Positions 14,959-24,804 of a DNA stretch of 33,054 nucleotides are shown piece after piece. The notes beneath the pieces are model-generated. The model searched no databases, was not told where the DNA came from, and saw only the letters and a list, made by a program, of their open reading frames with translations. The DNA is from Indioceanicola sp046045995 (GTDB lineage Bacteria; Pseudomonadota; Alphaproteobacteria; Azospirillales; Azospirillaceae), in NCBI GenBank assembly GCA_046045995.1, contig JBJOKR010000025.1, positions 1-33,054 of the forward strand, given 5' to 3'. The first letter of the stretch is position 1; every line of letters begins with the position of its first letter. The position numbers and the translations under genes were made by a program.

Positions 14959-16617
14959 ATGACGGCTGCCCGCCGGATTTTCCACCCCTGGAGCCTGATC
15001 GCCCGGACTGCCCGGGCCCTGGGTCTGGCTGTGCTTCTGCTGGTGCCGGGGACGGCGGCCGCCGGGGGGGCGGAGGCTTCCCTGCGGGCGGAGGCCGTGG
15101 CGGCGATGCGCCGGGCCACCACCTTCATGTTGGAGACGGTGGCCCATGACGGCGGCTATGTCTGGGCCTATACCGCCGACCTGTCCCGCCGCTGGGGGGA
15201 GCTGGAGGCCTATCCGACCATGGTCTGGATCCAGCCACCCGGCACGGCCACCATGGGCCACGTCTATCTGGACGCCCTGGCCGCCACGGGGGATGAGTTC
15301 TATTACCGCGCGGCGGAGCATGTGGCCGGCGCCGTCATCCGCGCCCAGCACCCGGCGGGCGGCTGGAACTACATGGCGGATACGGGCGGTGAGGACTCGC
15401 TGAAGCGCTGGTACGCCACCATCGGCGCCAATGCCTGGCGGATGGAGGAATTCCACCATTACCACGGCAACGCCACCTTCGATGACGAAGGCACGGCGGA
15501 GGCGGCGCGCTTCCTGCTGCGCCTGTACCTGGCCAAGCGCGATCCCCGCTACCGCCCGCCCCTGGACAAGGCCATTGCCTTCATCCTGGACAGCCAGTAC
15601 CCCATGGGCGGCTGGCCCCAGCGCTGGCCGCTGGAGGGCGCGCAGAAGGACGATTATTCCGCCTACATCACCTTCAACGACGATGTCGCCTCCCAGAACA
15701 TCCGCTTCCTGCTGATGGTGCGTCAGACCCTGGGCGAGGATGCCCGCCTGACCGCCCGCCTTGAGGATGCGATCCGCCGGGGCATGGACGCCTTCTTGGT
15801 GACCCAGGGGCCGCCGTCCCAGCCGGGCTGGGGCCTGCAATACACCCCCGACCTGCAGCCCGCCGGGGCCCGGACCTATGAACCGCGCGCCCTTGTCACC
15901 CACACCACCGCCGCCAACCTGACCCAGCTGATGGATTTCTATGAGCTGACCGGCGACCGCCGATACCTGGCCCGGATCGGGGAGGGGTTGGACTGGCTGG
16001 AGAAGGTGAAACTGCCGCCGGAGCAGGTGAAGAACCGCCGCACCCACCCGACCTTCATCGAGATCGGGACCGACCGCCCGCTCTATGTCCACCGGCGCGG
16101 GTCCAATGTGGTGAACGGTGAGTATTATGTGACCGACCGCCTGGAGGGGGCGATCGGCCATTACTCCCCCACCCGGGCGATCGACCTGCCCGCCCTTCGC
16201 GCCCGGTATGCGCGGCTGCTGGCCACCCCGCCGGAGGTGGCGGTGCGCGGCTCCCCCCTGCATGCCCCGGTGGGGACGCCGCTGCCCCGATTCTTCTCCA
16301 TCGATGTGGCGCTGGGGTCGGACCTGAACAGCGCCGGCGGGGCCAAGGGTGCCACCGCGGCAGAGGCCGTGCGCGCCTTGATCGACGGGCTGAACGACCA
16401 GGGCTATTGGCCCACGCCGTTGCGCGCCGTCAGCAACCCCTATGCCGGCCCCGGCCCCGCCACCCCGGCACCGGGCGATTTCGCCACAACCCGCGTGGGT
16501 GACCACACCGACACCTCCCCCTACATCACCGAGACGCCGGAAATGGGGATCTCCACCGGCACCTATATCCAGAACATGGGCAGCCTTATCGCCTTCCTCG
16601 CCGCGGCGGAGAGGTGA
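14959..16617 (+). CDS. Exported pectate lyase-like protein (pectic acid lyase/PL10 type)
   Basis: The protein has 552 residues. The ATG at 14959 is chosen because GGAG lies 8 bases upstream and a signal peptide follows directly (RALGLAVLLLVPGTAAAGG). The frame is open far upstream inside the permease gene, which is a GC-rich shadow; an ATG at 14926 is less likely. The mature part is a helical repeat protein with the pectic acid lyase signature GGWPQRWP (217-224) and ITFNDDV (237-243). These enzymes cleave polygalacturonate by beta-elimination, giving unsaturated products that feed KduI. The region past about residue 370 is longer than in typical PL10 catalytic modules. Catalytic residues were not verified, so a divergent uronate lyase is possible. 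Confidence 0.78.
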   Translation: MTAARRIFHPWSLIARTARALGLAVLLLVPGTAAAGGAEASLRAEAVAAMRRATTFMLETVAHDGGYVWAYTADLSRRWGELEAYPTMVWIQPPGTATMGHVYLDALAATGDEFYYRAAEHVAGAVIRAQHPAGGWNYMADTGGEDSLKRWYATIGANAWRMEEFHHYHGNATFDDEGTAEAARFLLRLYLAKRDPRYRPPLDKAIAFILDSQYPMGGWPQRWPLEGAQKDDYSAYITFNDDVASQNIRFLLMVRQTLGEDARLTARLEDAIRRGMDAFLVTQGPPSQPGWGLQYTPDLQPAGARTYEPRALVTHTTAANLTQLMDFYELTGDRRYLARIGEGLDWLEKVKLPPEQVKNRRTHPTFIEIGTDRPLYVHRRGSNVVNGEYYVTDRLEGAIGHYSPTRAIDLPALRARYARLLATPPEVAVRGSPLHAPVGTPLPRFFSIDVALGSDLNSAGGAKGATAAEAVRALIDGLNDQGYWPTPLRAVSNPYAGPGPATPAPGDFATTRVGDHTDTSPYITETPEMGISTGTYIQNMGSLIAFLAAAER

Positions 16618-16640
16618 GGGCGGGGGAGCCGCGAAGGTTC

Positions 16641-16671
16641 GTCACCCCTCGGGCTCCGCCCCCGCGGTGAC
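16641..16671. repeat. GC-rich palindromic intergenic element A
   Basis: GTCACC (16641-16646) pairs with GGTGAC (16666-16671) around an inner CCTCGGGCTCCGCCCCCGC, in the convergent gap between the pectate-lyase-like gene and glpD. The layout, a 5-6 bp outer stem around an inner CCCTCG-rich core, matches elements B and C. It may also act as a terminator for either gene, though no T-tract follows. Confidence 0.5.
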
Positions 16672-16690
16672 CTACGACAGGCCCCCGTAG

Positions 16691-16717
16691 GTTGGTGCGA
16701 GCGACGCGAGGGCCAAC
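16691..16717 (+). repeat. GC-rich palindromic intergenic element B
   Basis: GTTGG (16691-16695) and CCAAC (16713-16717) flank a TGCGAGCGACGCGAGGG core. The same core occurs in inverse orientation at 25566-25593, where the outer stem is GTCGG/CCGAC. It lies 20 bases downstream of element A in the same gap, which holds no gene. Confidence 0.6.
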
Positions 16718-16739
16718 ACACACGACACGCCCCCACGCC

Positions 16740-18344
16740 TTACGGCAGGTGGCTGGCAGCGGTGGTGGTGAAGTCGGCGACCTGGGCGTCGGCCCAGGCG
16801 CTGTCGCGTCCCAGCTCGGCGGCCAGGATGGCGGCGACGCGGGGGGCGGCGGCGATGCTGGCGGCTGCGTCCAGCAGCAGGGCGCGGGTGCGCCTGGCCA
16901 GCACATCCTCCACCGTCCGCGCCATTTCATACCGGGCGGCGTGGGCCACCTCCCCGGTGAAATAGGGCAGGTCCGGGTGCAGCGGCGCGTCCCAGCCGGG
17001 CTGTTCGGCCAGCACCGCCCGGACACGGTCGGCATGGGCGCCGTGGAGGGAGAGCAGGCCCGGTGCTTCCACCGGGCTTTCCACCCAGCCATCCAAGCGC
17101 AGTTCCTTCGTCAGCGCCGGCCGGTCCGGCAGGCCCGCGACCAGGGCGGCGGCGTCCACCACATCCTCCGCCATGCTGCGGTAGGTGGTCCATTTGCCGC
17201 CGGTGATGGTGACCAGGTTGCTGTCGGAGATCAGCAGCGTGTGATCGCGGGACAAGGCTGCCGTGCCGCGGTCCCCCGCCGCCCGCACCAGGGGGCGGAT
17301 GCCGGTGAAGATGGACCGGATGTCGGCCCGGGTCGGGTCCTGGTCCAGGTAAAGGGCCGCATGCTCCAGCAGGAAGGCGATCTCCGCCTCCGTCGCCCGG
17401 GGTTCCAGGCTCGCCTCGGGGATGGCGATGTCGGTGGTGCCGACGACGGTACGCCCGTGCCAGGGCACGGCGAACAGCACCCGCCCATCCGCCGTCTTCG
17501 GCACCATGATGGCGCTGTCGCCCGCCAGGAAGCGGTGGTCCAGCACCAGATGCACCCCCTGGGACAAGGCCAGCAGCGGCGCCTCCCCCGGATCGTCCAG
17601 ATGGCGCAGGCGGTCGGTGAAGATGCCGGTGGCGTTGATCACCACGCGGCCGTCCAGGCTGTAATCCCGCCCCGTCTCCCCGTCCCGCATCTCCACGCCG
17701 GTGATGCGCCCGCCGGTCTTGCGGAAGCCGGTGACGGCGGCGTAGTTCAGCACCGTGCCGCCATGGGCGGCGATGCTGGCGGCCAGGCACAGGGCCAGGC
17801 GCGCATCGTCGAACTGCCCGTCATGGTAGACGACGCCGTTCTTCAGCCCCTTTGTCTCCACATTCGGCAGGCGGGCGATCGTCTCCTCCCGCGATAGCAG
17901 GCGGGACGGGCCCAGGCCCAGCTTGCCCGCCAGCAGATCGTACAGCTTCATCCCCAGCCCGTAGAAGGGCCCGTCCCACCAGTCATAGACGGGCACGACG
18001 AAGGGCTGGTTGCGGGTCAGATGCGGGGCATTGGCCAGCAGCCGGCCCCGTTCCTTCAACGCTTCCATCACCAGGGAGACATTGCCCTGCTGAAGGTAAC
18101 GCACCCCGCCATGGACCAGCTTGGTCGACCGGCTGGACGTGCCCTTGGCGAAATCATGCTGTTCCAGCAGAAGGGTCCGGTAGCCGCGGGTGGCCGCATC
18201 CAGCGCCGCACCCAGGCCGGTGGCCCCGCCGCCGATGACGATCACGTCCCAGGGCTCCGCCACTCCCGCCGTCGCGGACGAGGCCTGCACCCGGTCCAGC
18301 ATTGCCGCGCGGTCCAACCCGCCCCGGTCCAATCCAGCCGCCAT
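16740..18344 (-). CDS. glpD: Aerobic glycerol-3-phosphate dehydrogenase
   Basis: The protein has 534 residues. GAGGA lies 9 bases before the start, 18 bases after the stop of glpK. The FAD-binding Rossmann motif DVIVIGGGATGLGAAL begins near residue 33, followed by the family segment KGTSSRSTKLVHGGVRYL and, further on, GGKWTTYRSMAEDVVD. The enzyme oxidises sn-glycerol-3-phosphate to dihydroxyacetone phosphate and delivers electrons to quinone at the inner membrane. The first 30 residues are an extension compared with E. coli GlpD (501 residues). It forms a two-gene operon with glpK; no glpF or glpR is present. Confidence 0.95.
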   Translation of the reverse strand: MAAGLDRGGLDRAAMLDRVQASSATAGVAEPWDVIVIGGGATGLGAALDAATRGYRTLLLEQHDFAKGTSSRSTKLVHGGVRYLQQGNVSLVMEALKERGRLLANAPHLTRNQPFVVPVYDWWDGPFYGLGMKLYDLLAGKLGLGPSRLLSREETIARLPNVETKGLKNGVVYHDGQFDDARLALCLAASIAAHGGTVLNYAAVTGFRKTGGRITGVEMRDGETGRDYSLDGRVVINATGIFTDRLRHLDDPGEAPLLALSQGVHLVLDHRFLAGDSAIMVPKTADGRVLFAVPWHGRTVVGTTDIAIPEASLEPRATEAEIAFLLEHAALYLDQDPTRADIRSIFTGIRPLVRAAGDRGTAALSRDHTLLISDSNLVTITGGKWTTYRSMAEDVVDAAALVAGLPDRPALTKELRLDGWVESPVEAPGLLSLHGAHADRVRAVLAEQPGWDAPLHPDLPYFTGEVAHAARYEMARTVEDVLARRTRALLLDAAASIAAAPRVAAILAAELGRDSAWADAQVADFTTTAASHLP

Positions 18345-18362
18345 CTGCCGTTTCCTCGTCTT

Positions 18363-19880
<1,518 letters not shown>

Positions 19881-19906
19881 GCCTCCCCCTCTCATCCGAC
19901 GACGAC

Positions 19907-19939
19907 AGAAAATGCGGGGCGGCCCGGAGACCGCCCCGC
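19907..19939 (-). terminator. Intrinsic terminator of the first TonB receptor gene
   Basis: Read on the minus strand, a perfect 9-bp stem GCGGGGCGG/CCGCCCCGC (arms 19931-19939 and 19914-19922) with an 8-base loop is followed by ATTTTCT. It begins about 31 bases after the receptor stop codon. This is the best intrinsic terminator in the window. Confidence 0.8.
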
Positions 19940-19970
19940 GAGGCGAGGATACACGCAGGGAAAGGAAAGA

Positions 19971-22754
19971 TCAGAACTCTGCGCGGACCCCGGCGGAATA
20001 GCGGGCACCGGTGTCCACAACGCCCAGGAACTGGTTGCTGAACCGCCCGTGCCGGCCCACATCCTCCCCGAAGATGTTCACGCCTTCGACGAAGACGCTG
20101 AAATTCTCGTTGATGATGTAGCGGGCCTGGGCGTCCCACTGCTCATAGGTCTTCACGAAGACCGGATCGCCGCCGGTGCCGTTGACCGCCGTCTGCAGGA
20201 AGCTTTCGCGGCGGTTATAGGCGATACGGGCTTCGATGAAGTCGTTCTCATAGAACAGCACGGCGTTCTGGCTGTCCCCCAGCCCTTCCAGGGCGAAGGT
20301 GCTGCCGCTGCCGGGGTCCAGGGTCACGTTGCTGTCCACGAAGGTGGCATTGACCGTGAAGCCCAGACCGTCGAAGGGTTCCGGCAGATAGTCGAAGATG
20401 TGCTGGAAGGCGACTTCCAGGCCATAGACCTCCGCCGTTTCGGCGTTACGCGGGCGGCGCACGCTGAAGGTGGCGTTGCCGCCTGCGAATTCCGGCAGGT
20501 TGCTGCCATTGGCGACCCGCACCGTCTCATTCGCGACCGTGCTGACGATGTAATCGTCGATCTGCTTGTAGAAAGCGCCGACCGTGAAGTAGCCGGCATC
20601 CTGGTAGTACCACTCGAACGTGGCATCCAGGTTGTCGGAGGTATAGGGCTGAAGCTCCGTGTTGCCGCCGCTGGCCAGGAGATTGCCGGGACGGACCACG
20701 TCGAAATTCAGGCGCGGGGCCAGATCGACCAGTTCCGGCCGGGTCATGGTCCGCGACATGGCGAAGCGGCCGATGATCTGGTCGGTGAACTCCACCCGGG
20801 CGTTCAGGCTGGGCAGGAACTTGTCATAGCTGCCGTCCCGGCTGACCGGCTGGTTGCCGGTGCTGAACACCGCGTTGTAGATGGTGGCATCCCCCACCAC
20901 CCGCTGCAGGTCCAGCAGGGTGCGCTGAACGCCGCTGGCGTCGGTCTCCGTATGGACGTAGCGGGCACCCAGGTTGACAGTCCAGGGCTTGCCGCCGATC
21001 ACCCCTTCGAAATCCGCCTCCACATAGCCGGCGAAGATCCGCTCGCCGACATCGAAGGAGGCGGGCTGGACCGCGGCCGTGAAGCCGTTGGAGCCGCGCA
21101 GCAGACCGGCCGTCGTCCCGGCCGGCAGACCCAGCGCCGCATCCCGGGCGGAGGCCGCCTGGGCGCTTTCCAGGAAAGCGAACAGGGCTTCCGGATCATA
21201 GGACAGGAAGTTGCGCGGAACATCCGCGCTCCCGAAGACACTGCCCGCGTTGTACGGACGGAGCAGGTTGTCCGGCACGTCCACCTGATAGCCGCAATAG
21301 AGGCAGAGCGTGTTCGGATCGGTCTGGACCAGCCGGTTGTCCTTCGTCCGGTCGGAGAAGAGACCGCCGATGCGCAGACGCTTGAAATGCTCGTATTCCG
21401 TCTCCCACTCGCTGTCGAGCCGGCTCTCATAGATCTCGTCGGAGATGTCGGAGCCTTCGCGGATGGCGATGTGGGCACGGCCCAGGGCCGGGTTGGTGAA
21501 GTTGTTGGCGGGGATCGTCGTCAGGGACGGCACGCCGCCACGGGTATTGTCATAGACATAGGTGTTGGCGGCGCCGATGACGGCGAAGGTCTCATTCCCG
21601 CCATTGTCCAGGCTGGCCTTGGACCAGGACTGGTCGAAGGTCACCTTGATCTGGTCGCTGGCCTCCCAGTCGGCATTGAAACCGGCCGCCTGGATCTTGG
21701 TCGGGCGGTTGAAGGTGCGCTGGATGAAATCGCTGAAGCCGTTGCCCTGGGTCAGGCGGGTGACGGAGCGGTTGCTGTCGATGGTGGCGGCAGTGATGTT
21801 GGACGGCGTGAACCAGTGGCCGATGGAATTGGCCCGGCTGTCCACTTCGAACCGGTTCCACAGGCCGTCCACGGTCAGCACCAGGTCATCGGTCGCCTGG
21901 TACTGGACGACACCGTTGACGCCGATGCGCTCCCGCTCCTCCTCATTGATGATCTGGTCGTAATTCTGGGGCACGAACACATTGGTCGGCGCGCCGGTGA
22001 CCAGCGGCAGGCTTTGGCCAGAGTTGAAGCCGCGCGTTTCCAGCTGGTTCGTCCGCGCATCACGCTTCTGGTAGGAGACGGAGGCGAGGACGCCGAAGCG
22101 CTGGTTGTCGAAGGTGTTGGAGAACAAGGCGAAGCCCTGGGGCGCCACATTCTCGGAGTTCTTCTCGTACACGCCCTTGGCGGTGCCGATGAACTTCATG
22201 CCCTTGATGTCGAAGGGACGGGCGGTCTTCAGGTTGATGGTGGAGCCGATGCCGCCTTCCTGGAACCCCGCTGAGGAGGACTTGAACACATCCGCCCCGG
22301 TGATCAGTTCAGCGGCCAGCAGGTCGAAGCTGAACTCGCGACCCGCGTTTTCCGACGCGATGGTGCGGCCGTTGACCAGCACCGTGTTGAACTGCGGGCC
22401 GAAGCCGCGGACGGTGACGAACTGCCCCTCACCACCCGACCGGTCGATGGACACGCCGGTGATGCGCTGGAGCGATTCCGCGACGTTGGAGTCCGGGAAC
22501 TTGCCCAGGCTTTCCGCGGAGATGGAGTCCACCACCACGTCGGAATTGCGCTTGATGTCGGATGCACGGCGCAGGGAGCCGCGGATACCGGTGATGACGA
22601 TTTCTTCCAGGGTGTCCCCGCCGGCGGGCGGTGCCGGCTGGGCAACGGCCGTCCCGGGAACGGTGCCCGCCAGGATCGCGGCCGTGCTGACCCCGATCAG
22701 GGCGGCACGCACCGCCTGACGGCGGATTCCGGGCGGATTAAGGGTATCTGGCAT
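19971..22754 (-). CDS. TonB-dependent receptor, Caulobacter/Xanthomonas carbohydrate type
   Basis: The protein has 927 residues. GGGAGGAAG precedes the ATG. A signal peptide is visible (residues 1-39, ending TAVAQ), then a TonB box-like LEEIVITG (about 49-56) and a plug domain with SLGKFPDSNVAESLQRITGVSIDR and VRGFGPQFNTVLVNGRT. The remainder is a 22-strand-type outer-membrane barrel ending in Phe. The plug wording is typical of the TonB-Xanth-Caul subfamily, whose members often import plant polysaccharide fragments. A CLYCGY segment lies near residue 485, possibly in an external loop. The gene diverges from a halogenase-sapC pair, a common association for this subfamily. The substrate is unknown; nearby pectin genes make an oligosaccharide plausible. 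Confidence 0.92.
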   Translation of the reverse strand: MPDTLNPPGIRRQAVRAALIGVSTAAILAGTVPGTAVAQPAPPAGGDTLEEIVITGIRGSLRRASDIKRNSDVVVDSISAESLGKFPDSNVAESLQRITGVSIDRSGGEGQFVTVRGFGPQFNTVLVNGRTIASENAGREFSFDLLAAELITGADVFKSSSAGFQEGGIGSTINLKTARPFDIKGMKFIGTAKGVYEKNSENVAPQGFALFSNTFDNQRFGVLASVSYQKRDARTNQLETRGFNSGQSLPLVTGAPTNVFVPQNYDQIINEEERERIGVNGVVQYQATDDLVLTVDGLWNRFEVDSRANSIGHWFTPSNITAATIDSNRSVTRLTQGNGFSDFIQRTFNRPTKIQAAGFNADWEASDQIKVTFDQSWSKASLDNGGNETFAVIGAANTYVYDNTRGGVPSLTTIPANNFTNPALGRAHIAIREGSDISDEIYESRLDSEWETEYEHFKRLRIGGLFSDRTKDNRLVQTDPNTLCLYCGYQVDVPDNLLRPYNAGSVFGSADVPRNFLSYDPEALFAFLESAQAASARDAALGLPAGTTAGLLRGSNGFTAAVQPASFDVGERIFAGYVEADFEGVIGGKPWTVNLGARYVHTETDASGVQRTLLDLQRVVGDATIYNAVFSTGNQPVSRDGSYDKFLPSLNARVEFTDQIIGRFAMSRTMTRPELVDLAPRLNFDVVRPGNLLASGGNTELQPYTSDNLDATFEWYYQDAGYFTVGAFYKQIDDYIVSTVANETVRVANGSNLPEFAGGNATFSVRRPRNAETAEVYGLEVAFQHIFDYLPEPFDGLGFTVNATFVDSNVTLDPGSGSTFALEGLGDSQNAVLFYENDFIEARIAYNRRESFLQTAVNGTGGDPVFVKTYEQWDAQARYIINENFSVFVEGVNIFGEDVGRHGRFSNQFLGVVDTGARYSAGVRAEF

Positions 22755-23162
22755 GATTGGTTCTTCCTCCCGCAGGGCTTCGGATATTGTTGACCCCCGC
22801 CGCAGACGCCCCCGGTACAGCCCGGAACGGCAACGGAAGCGGGGTCTCCGCTCTTTTGTTGTGTCGGATTTATCATACTAATATGAGGATGTCAAATTCG
22901 TGAAGTCCGTATCCGCTCCAACGCCATTTTCTTTCGTGGGGTCAACCGGTTAGGGCAAACTTGCAGGGAGCGTGACCCTGCTCCGCCGGTGAATTCCGCC
23001 ACGTGGGCCTATGCCTGTGACAGGCAGGCCGCAGGGGGGGAAAGGCCCGCTTCCAGTTTGCGGCAGTTGGTCTGGGGGCTTGGCAGCGATCAATCCGTGC
23101 CCCATTAATATGACAAAAAAATCAGGCCGCCATGACGGCCGGGAGAGGGAGGAGGAAGGATG
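22755..23162. promoter_or_regulatory. Divergent control region, TonB receptor / halogenase
   Basis: On the minus strand TTGACA (22895-22890) stands as a -35 for the receptor, with GATAAA (22874-22869) as a -10 at 15 bases. On the plus strand TTGTTG (22856-22861), 17 bases, then TAATAT (22879-22884) could serve the halogenase, giving a leader near 270 bases. That leader contains AACCGGTT (22944-22951) and the near-palindrome GGCCGCCATGACGGCC (23125-23140). No gene is seen in this stretch. Confidence 0.5.
22873..22886. promoter_or_regulatory. Inverted repeat between divergent promoters (operator-like)
   Basis: TCATACTAATATGA has perfect 5-bp arms (TCATA/TATGA) with a 4-base centre. It lies between the predicted -35 and -10 of the TonB receptor and overlaps the predicted -10 of the halogenase, so one bound repressor could block both. 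The form resembles operators of FCD-type GntR regulators; this is a guess. Confidence 0.45.
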
Positions 23163-24743
23163 ATGCAACAGCACCGCGAACCTGCATCGGATGAACGCAT
23201 CCGCCATGTTGTCGTCGTCGGGGGCGGCAGCGCCGGTTGGATCACCGCCGCGCGCATCGCCGCCCGGAACGGGGCTGCGGGCCCGGATTCCCCGGGCGTG
23301 ACGGTCACCCTGGTGGAATCCCGCACCATCGGCATCATCGGGGTGGGGGAGGGGACGTGGCCCACCATGCGCAACACCCTGGCCCAGATCGGCATCACGG
23401 AGACGGACTTCATCCGCCGCTGCGACGCCGCCTTCAAGCAGGGGGCCAAGTTCGCCCGCTGGGTGGACGGCACGGCGGCGGATTACTATTACCATCCGCT
23501 CAACCCGCCCCAGGGCTTCACCCGGATCAATCTGGCCCCGTATTGGCGGCGGACCCGGGCGCCGCGGGGCCACAGCTTCTCCCTGTCCGTGGATTTCCAG
23601 GAGGCGGTCTGTGAGGCTGGGCGGGCGCCCAAGACCATCGCCACCCCGGAATACAAGGGCATCGCCAACTACGCCTACCACCTGGACGCGGGCAAGTTCG
23701 CCGACATGCTGTGCGAGCATGCGACCGGGAAGCTGGGCGTGGTCCATGTGGTGGGTGATGTGACCCATGTCCGCCAGGGGGAGGATGGCAGCGTCACCGC
23801 CATCGACCTGGCCGACGGCCGCCGGGTGGAAGGCGACCTGTTCGTGGATTGCACCGGCTTCCGCAGCCTGCTGCTGGGCGATACGCTGGGTGTGCCGTTC
23901 CTGCCCAAGGATGACATCCTGTTCGCCGATAACGCGGTGGCCATGCAGGTGCCCTATGACCGGCCGGATGCGCCGATCGCCTGCCACACCATTTCCACTG
24001 CCCAGAAGGCCGGCTGGATCTGGGATATCGGCCTGCCGACCCGGCGGGGCGTGGGCTATGTCTATACCAGCCGCTACACCAGCCATGAGGAGGCGGAGGC
24101 GACGCTCCGCGCCCATATCGGCCGGGTGGGGGAGGGGGTGGCGGCCCGCCGCATCCCCATCCGCGCCGGCCATCGGGAGGTGTTCTGGAAGAAGAACGTC
24201 GTGGCCGTCGGCCTGTCGGCCGGATTCCTGGAACCGCTGGAAGCCTCCGCCCTGATGCTGGTGGAGACGGCGGCCGATTTCCTGACCGATCGGCTGCCGG
24301 AAACCCGGTCCGCCCTGCCCGTGCTGGCCCGGCAGTTCAACGCCGCCTTCCGTCACCACTGGGACCGGATCATCGAATTCCTGAAGCTGCACTACATCCT
24401 GTCCCGGCGAACGGACAGCGCCTTCTGGATCGACAACCGCGATCCCGGCAGCATTCCCGATGCCCTGTTGGACCTGATGGATCTGTGGCGCCACCACGCG
24501 CCGGGGCCCCAGGACTTCCCCCACCAACCGGAGGTCTTCTCCTGGCCCAGCTACCAGTATGTGCTCTACGGCATGGGGTTCGACGCCGCCTATGGCGACA
24601 GCCCCAAGGCGCACCGGGAGCAGGATCTGGCCGACCGCTGCTTCACCGTGGCGGCCCAGGCCACGGCCCGGTCCCTGGCCGAACTGCCGCCCCACCGCGA
24701 CCTGCTGGACCGTATCCGCACCTACGGTCTTCAGCCGGTCTGA
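23163..24743 (+). CDS. Flavin-dependent tryptophan halogenase family protein
   Basis: The protein has 526 residues. Two adjacent ATGs occur at 23160 and 23163; the second has better spacing (7 bases) from GGAGG. The FAD motif VVVGGGSAGW starts near residue 17, and the GVGEGTWP loop and the GWIWDIGLP version of the W-x-W motif (Trp285, Trp287) are present. The lysine that binds hypohalous acid (Lys79 in PrnA) corresponds to Lys96 in GAKFARW, and Glu346 to Glu360 in FLEPLEAS. The residue after that glutamate is Ala, where PrnA has Ser347. The family chlorinates or brominates indoles with a flavin reductase partner; many receptor-linked members have no known substrate. It is followed by sapC. 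Confidence 0.85.
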   Translation: MQQHREPASDERIRHVVVVGGGSAGWITAARIAARNGAAGPDSPGVTVTLVESRTIGIIGVGEGTWPTMRNTLAQIGITETDFIRRCDAAFKQGAKFARWVDGTAADYYYHPLNPPQGFTRINLAPYWRRTRAPRGHSFSLSVDFQEAVCEAGRAPKTIATPEYKGIANYAYHLDAGKFADMLCEHATGKLGVVHVVGDVTHVRQGEDGSVTAIDLADGRRVEGDLFVDCTGFRSLLLGDTLGVPFLPKDDILFADNAVAMQVPYDRPDAPIACHTISTAQKAGWIWDIGLPTRRGVGYVYTSRYTSHEEAEATLRAHIGRVGEGVAARRIPIRAGHREVFWKKNVVAVGLSAGFLEPLEASALMLVETAADFLTDRLPETRSALPVLARQFNAAFRHHWDRIIEFLKLHYILSRRTDSAFWIDNRDPGSIPDALLDLMDLWRHHAPGPQDFPHQPEVFSWPSYQYVLYGMGFDAAYGDSPKAHREQDLADRCFTVAAQATARSLAELPPHRDLLDRIRTYGLQPV

Positions 24744-24804
24744 GCCGATACGCCGCCCCCCTTACGCCTCCCTGTTCAGCTTTTCCACGCCAAGGAACAC
24801 CGCC

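Noticed and set aside
23125..23140. Near-palindrome GGCCGCCATGACGGCC in the halogenase leader as an operator
   Set aside because: GC-rich near-palindromes of this size arise easily here and no second copy was seen; noted only within the control region.
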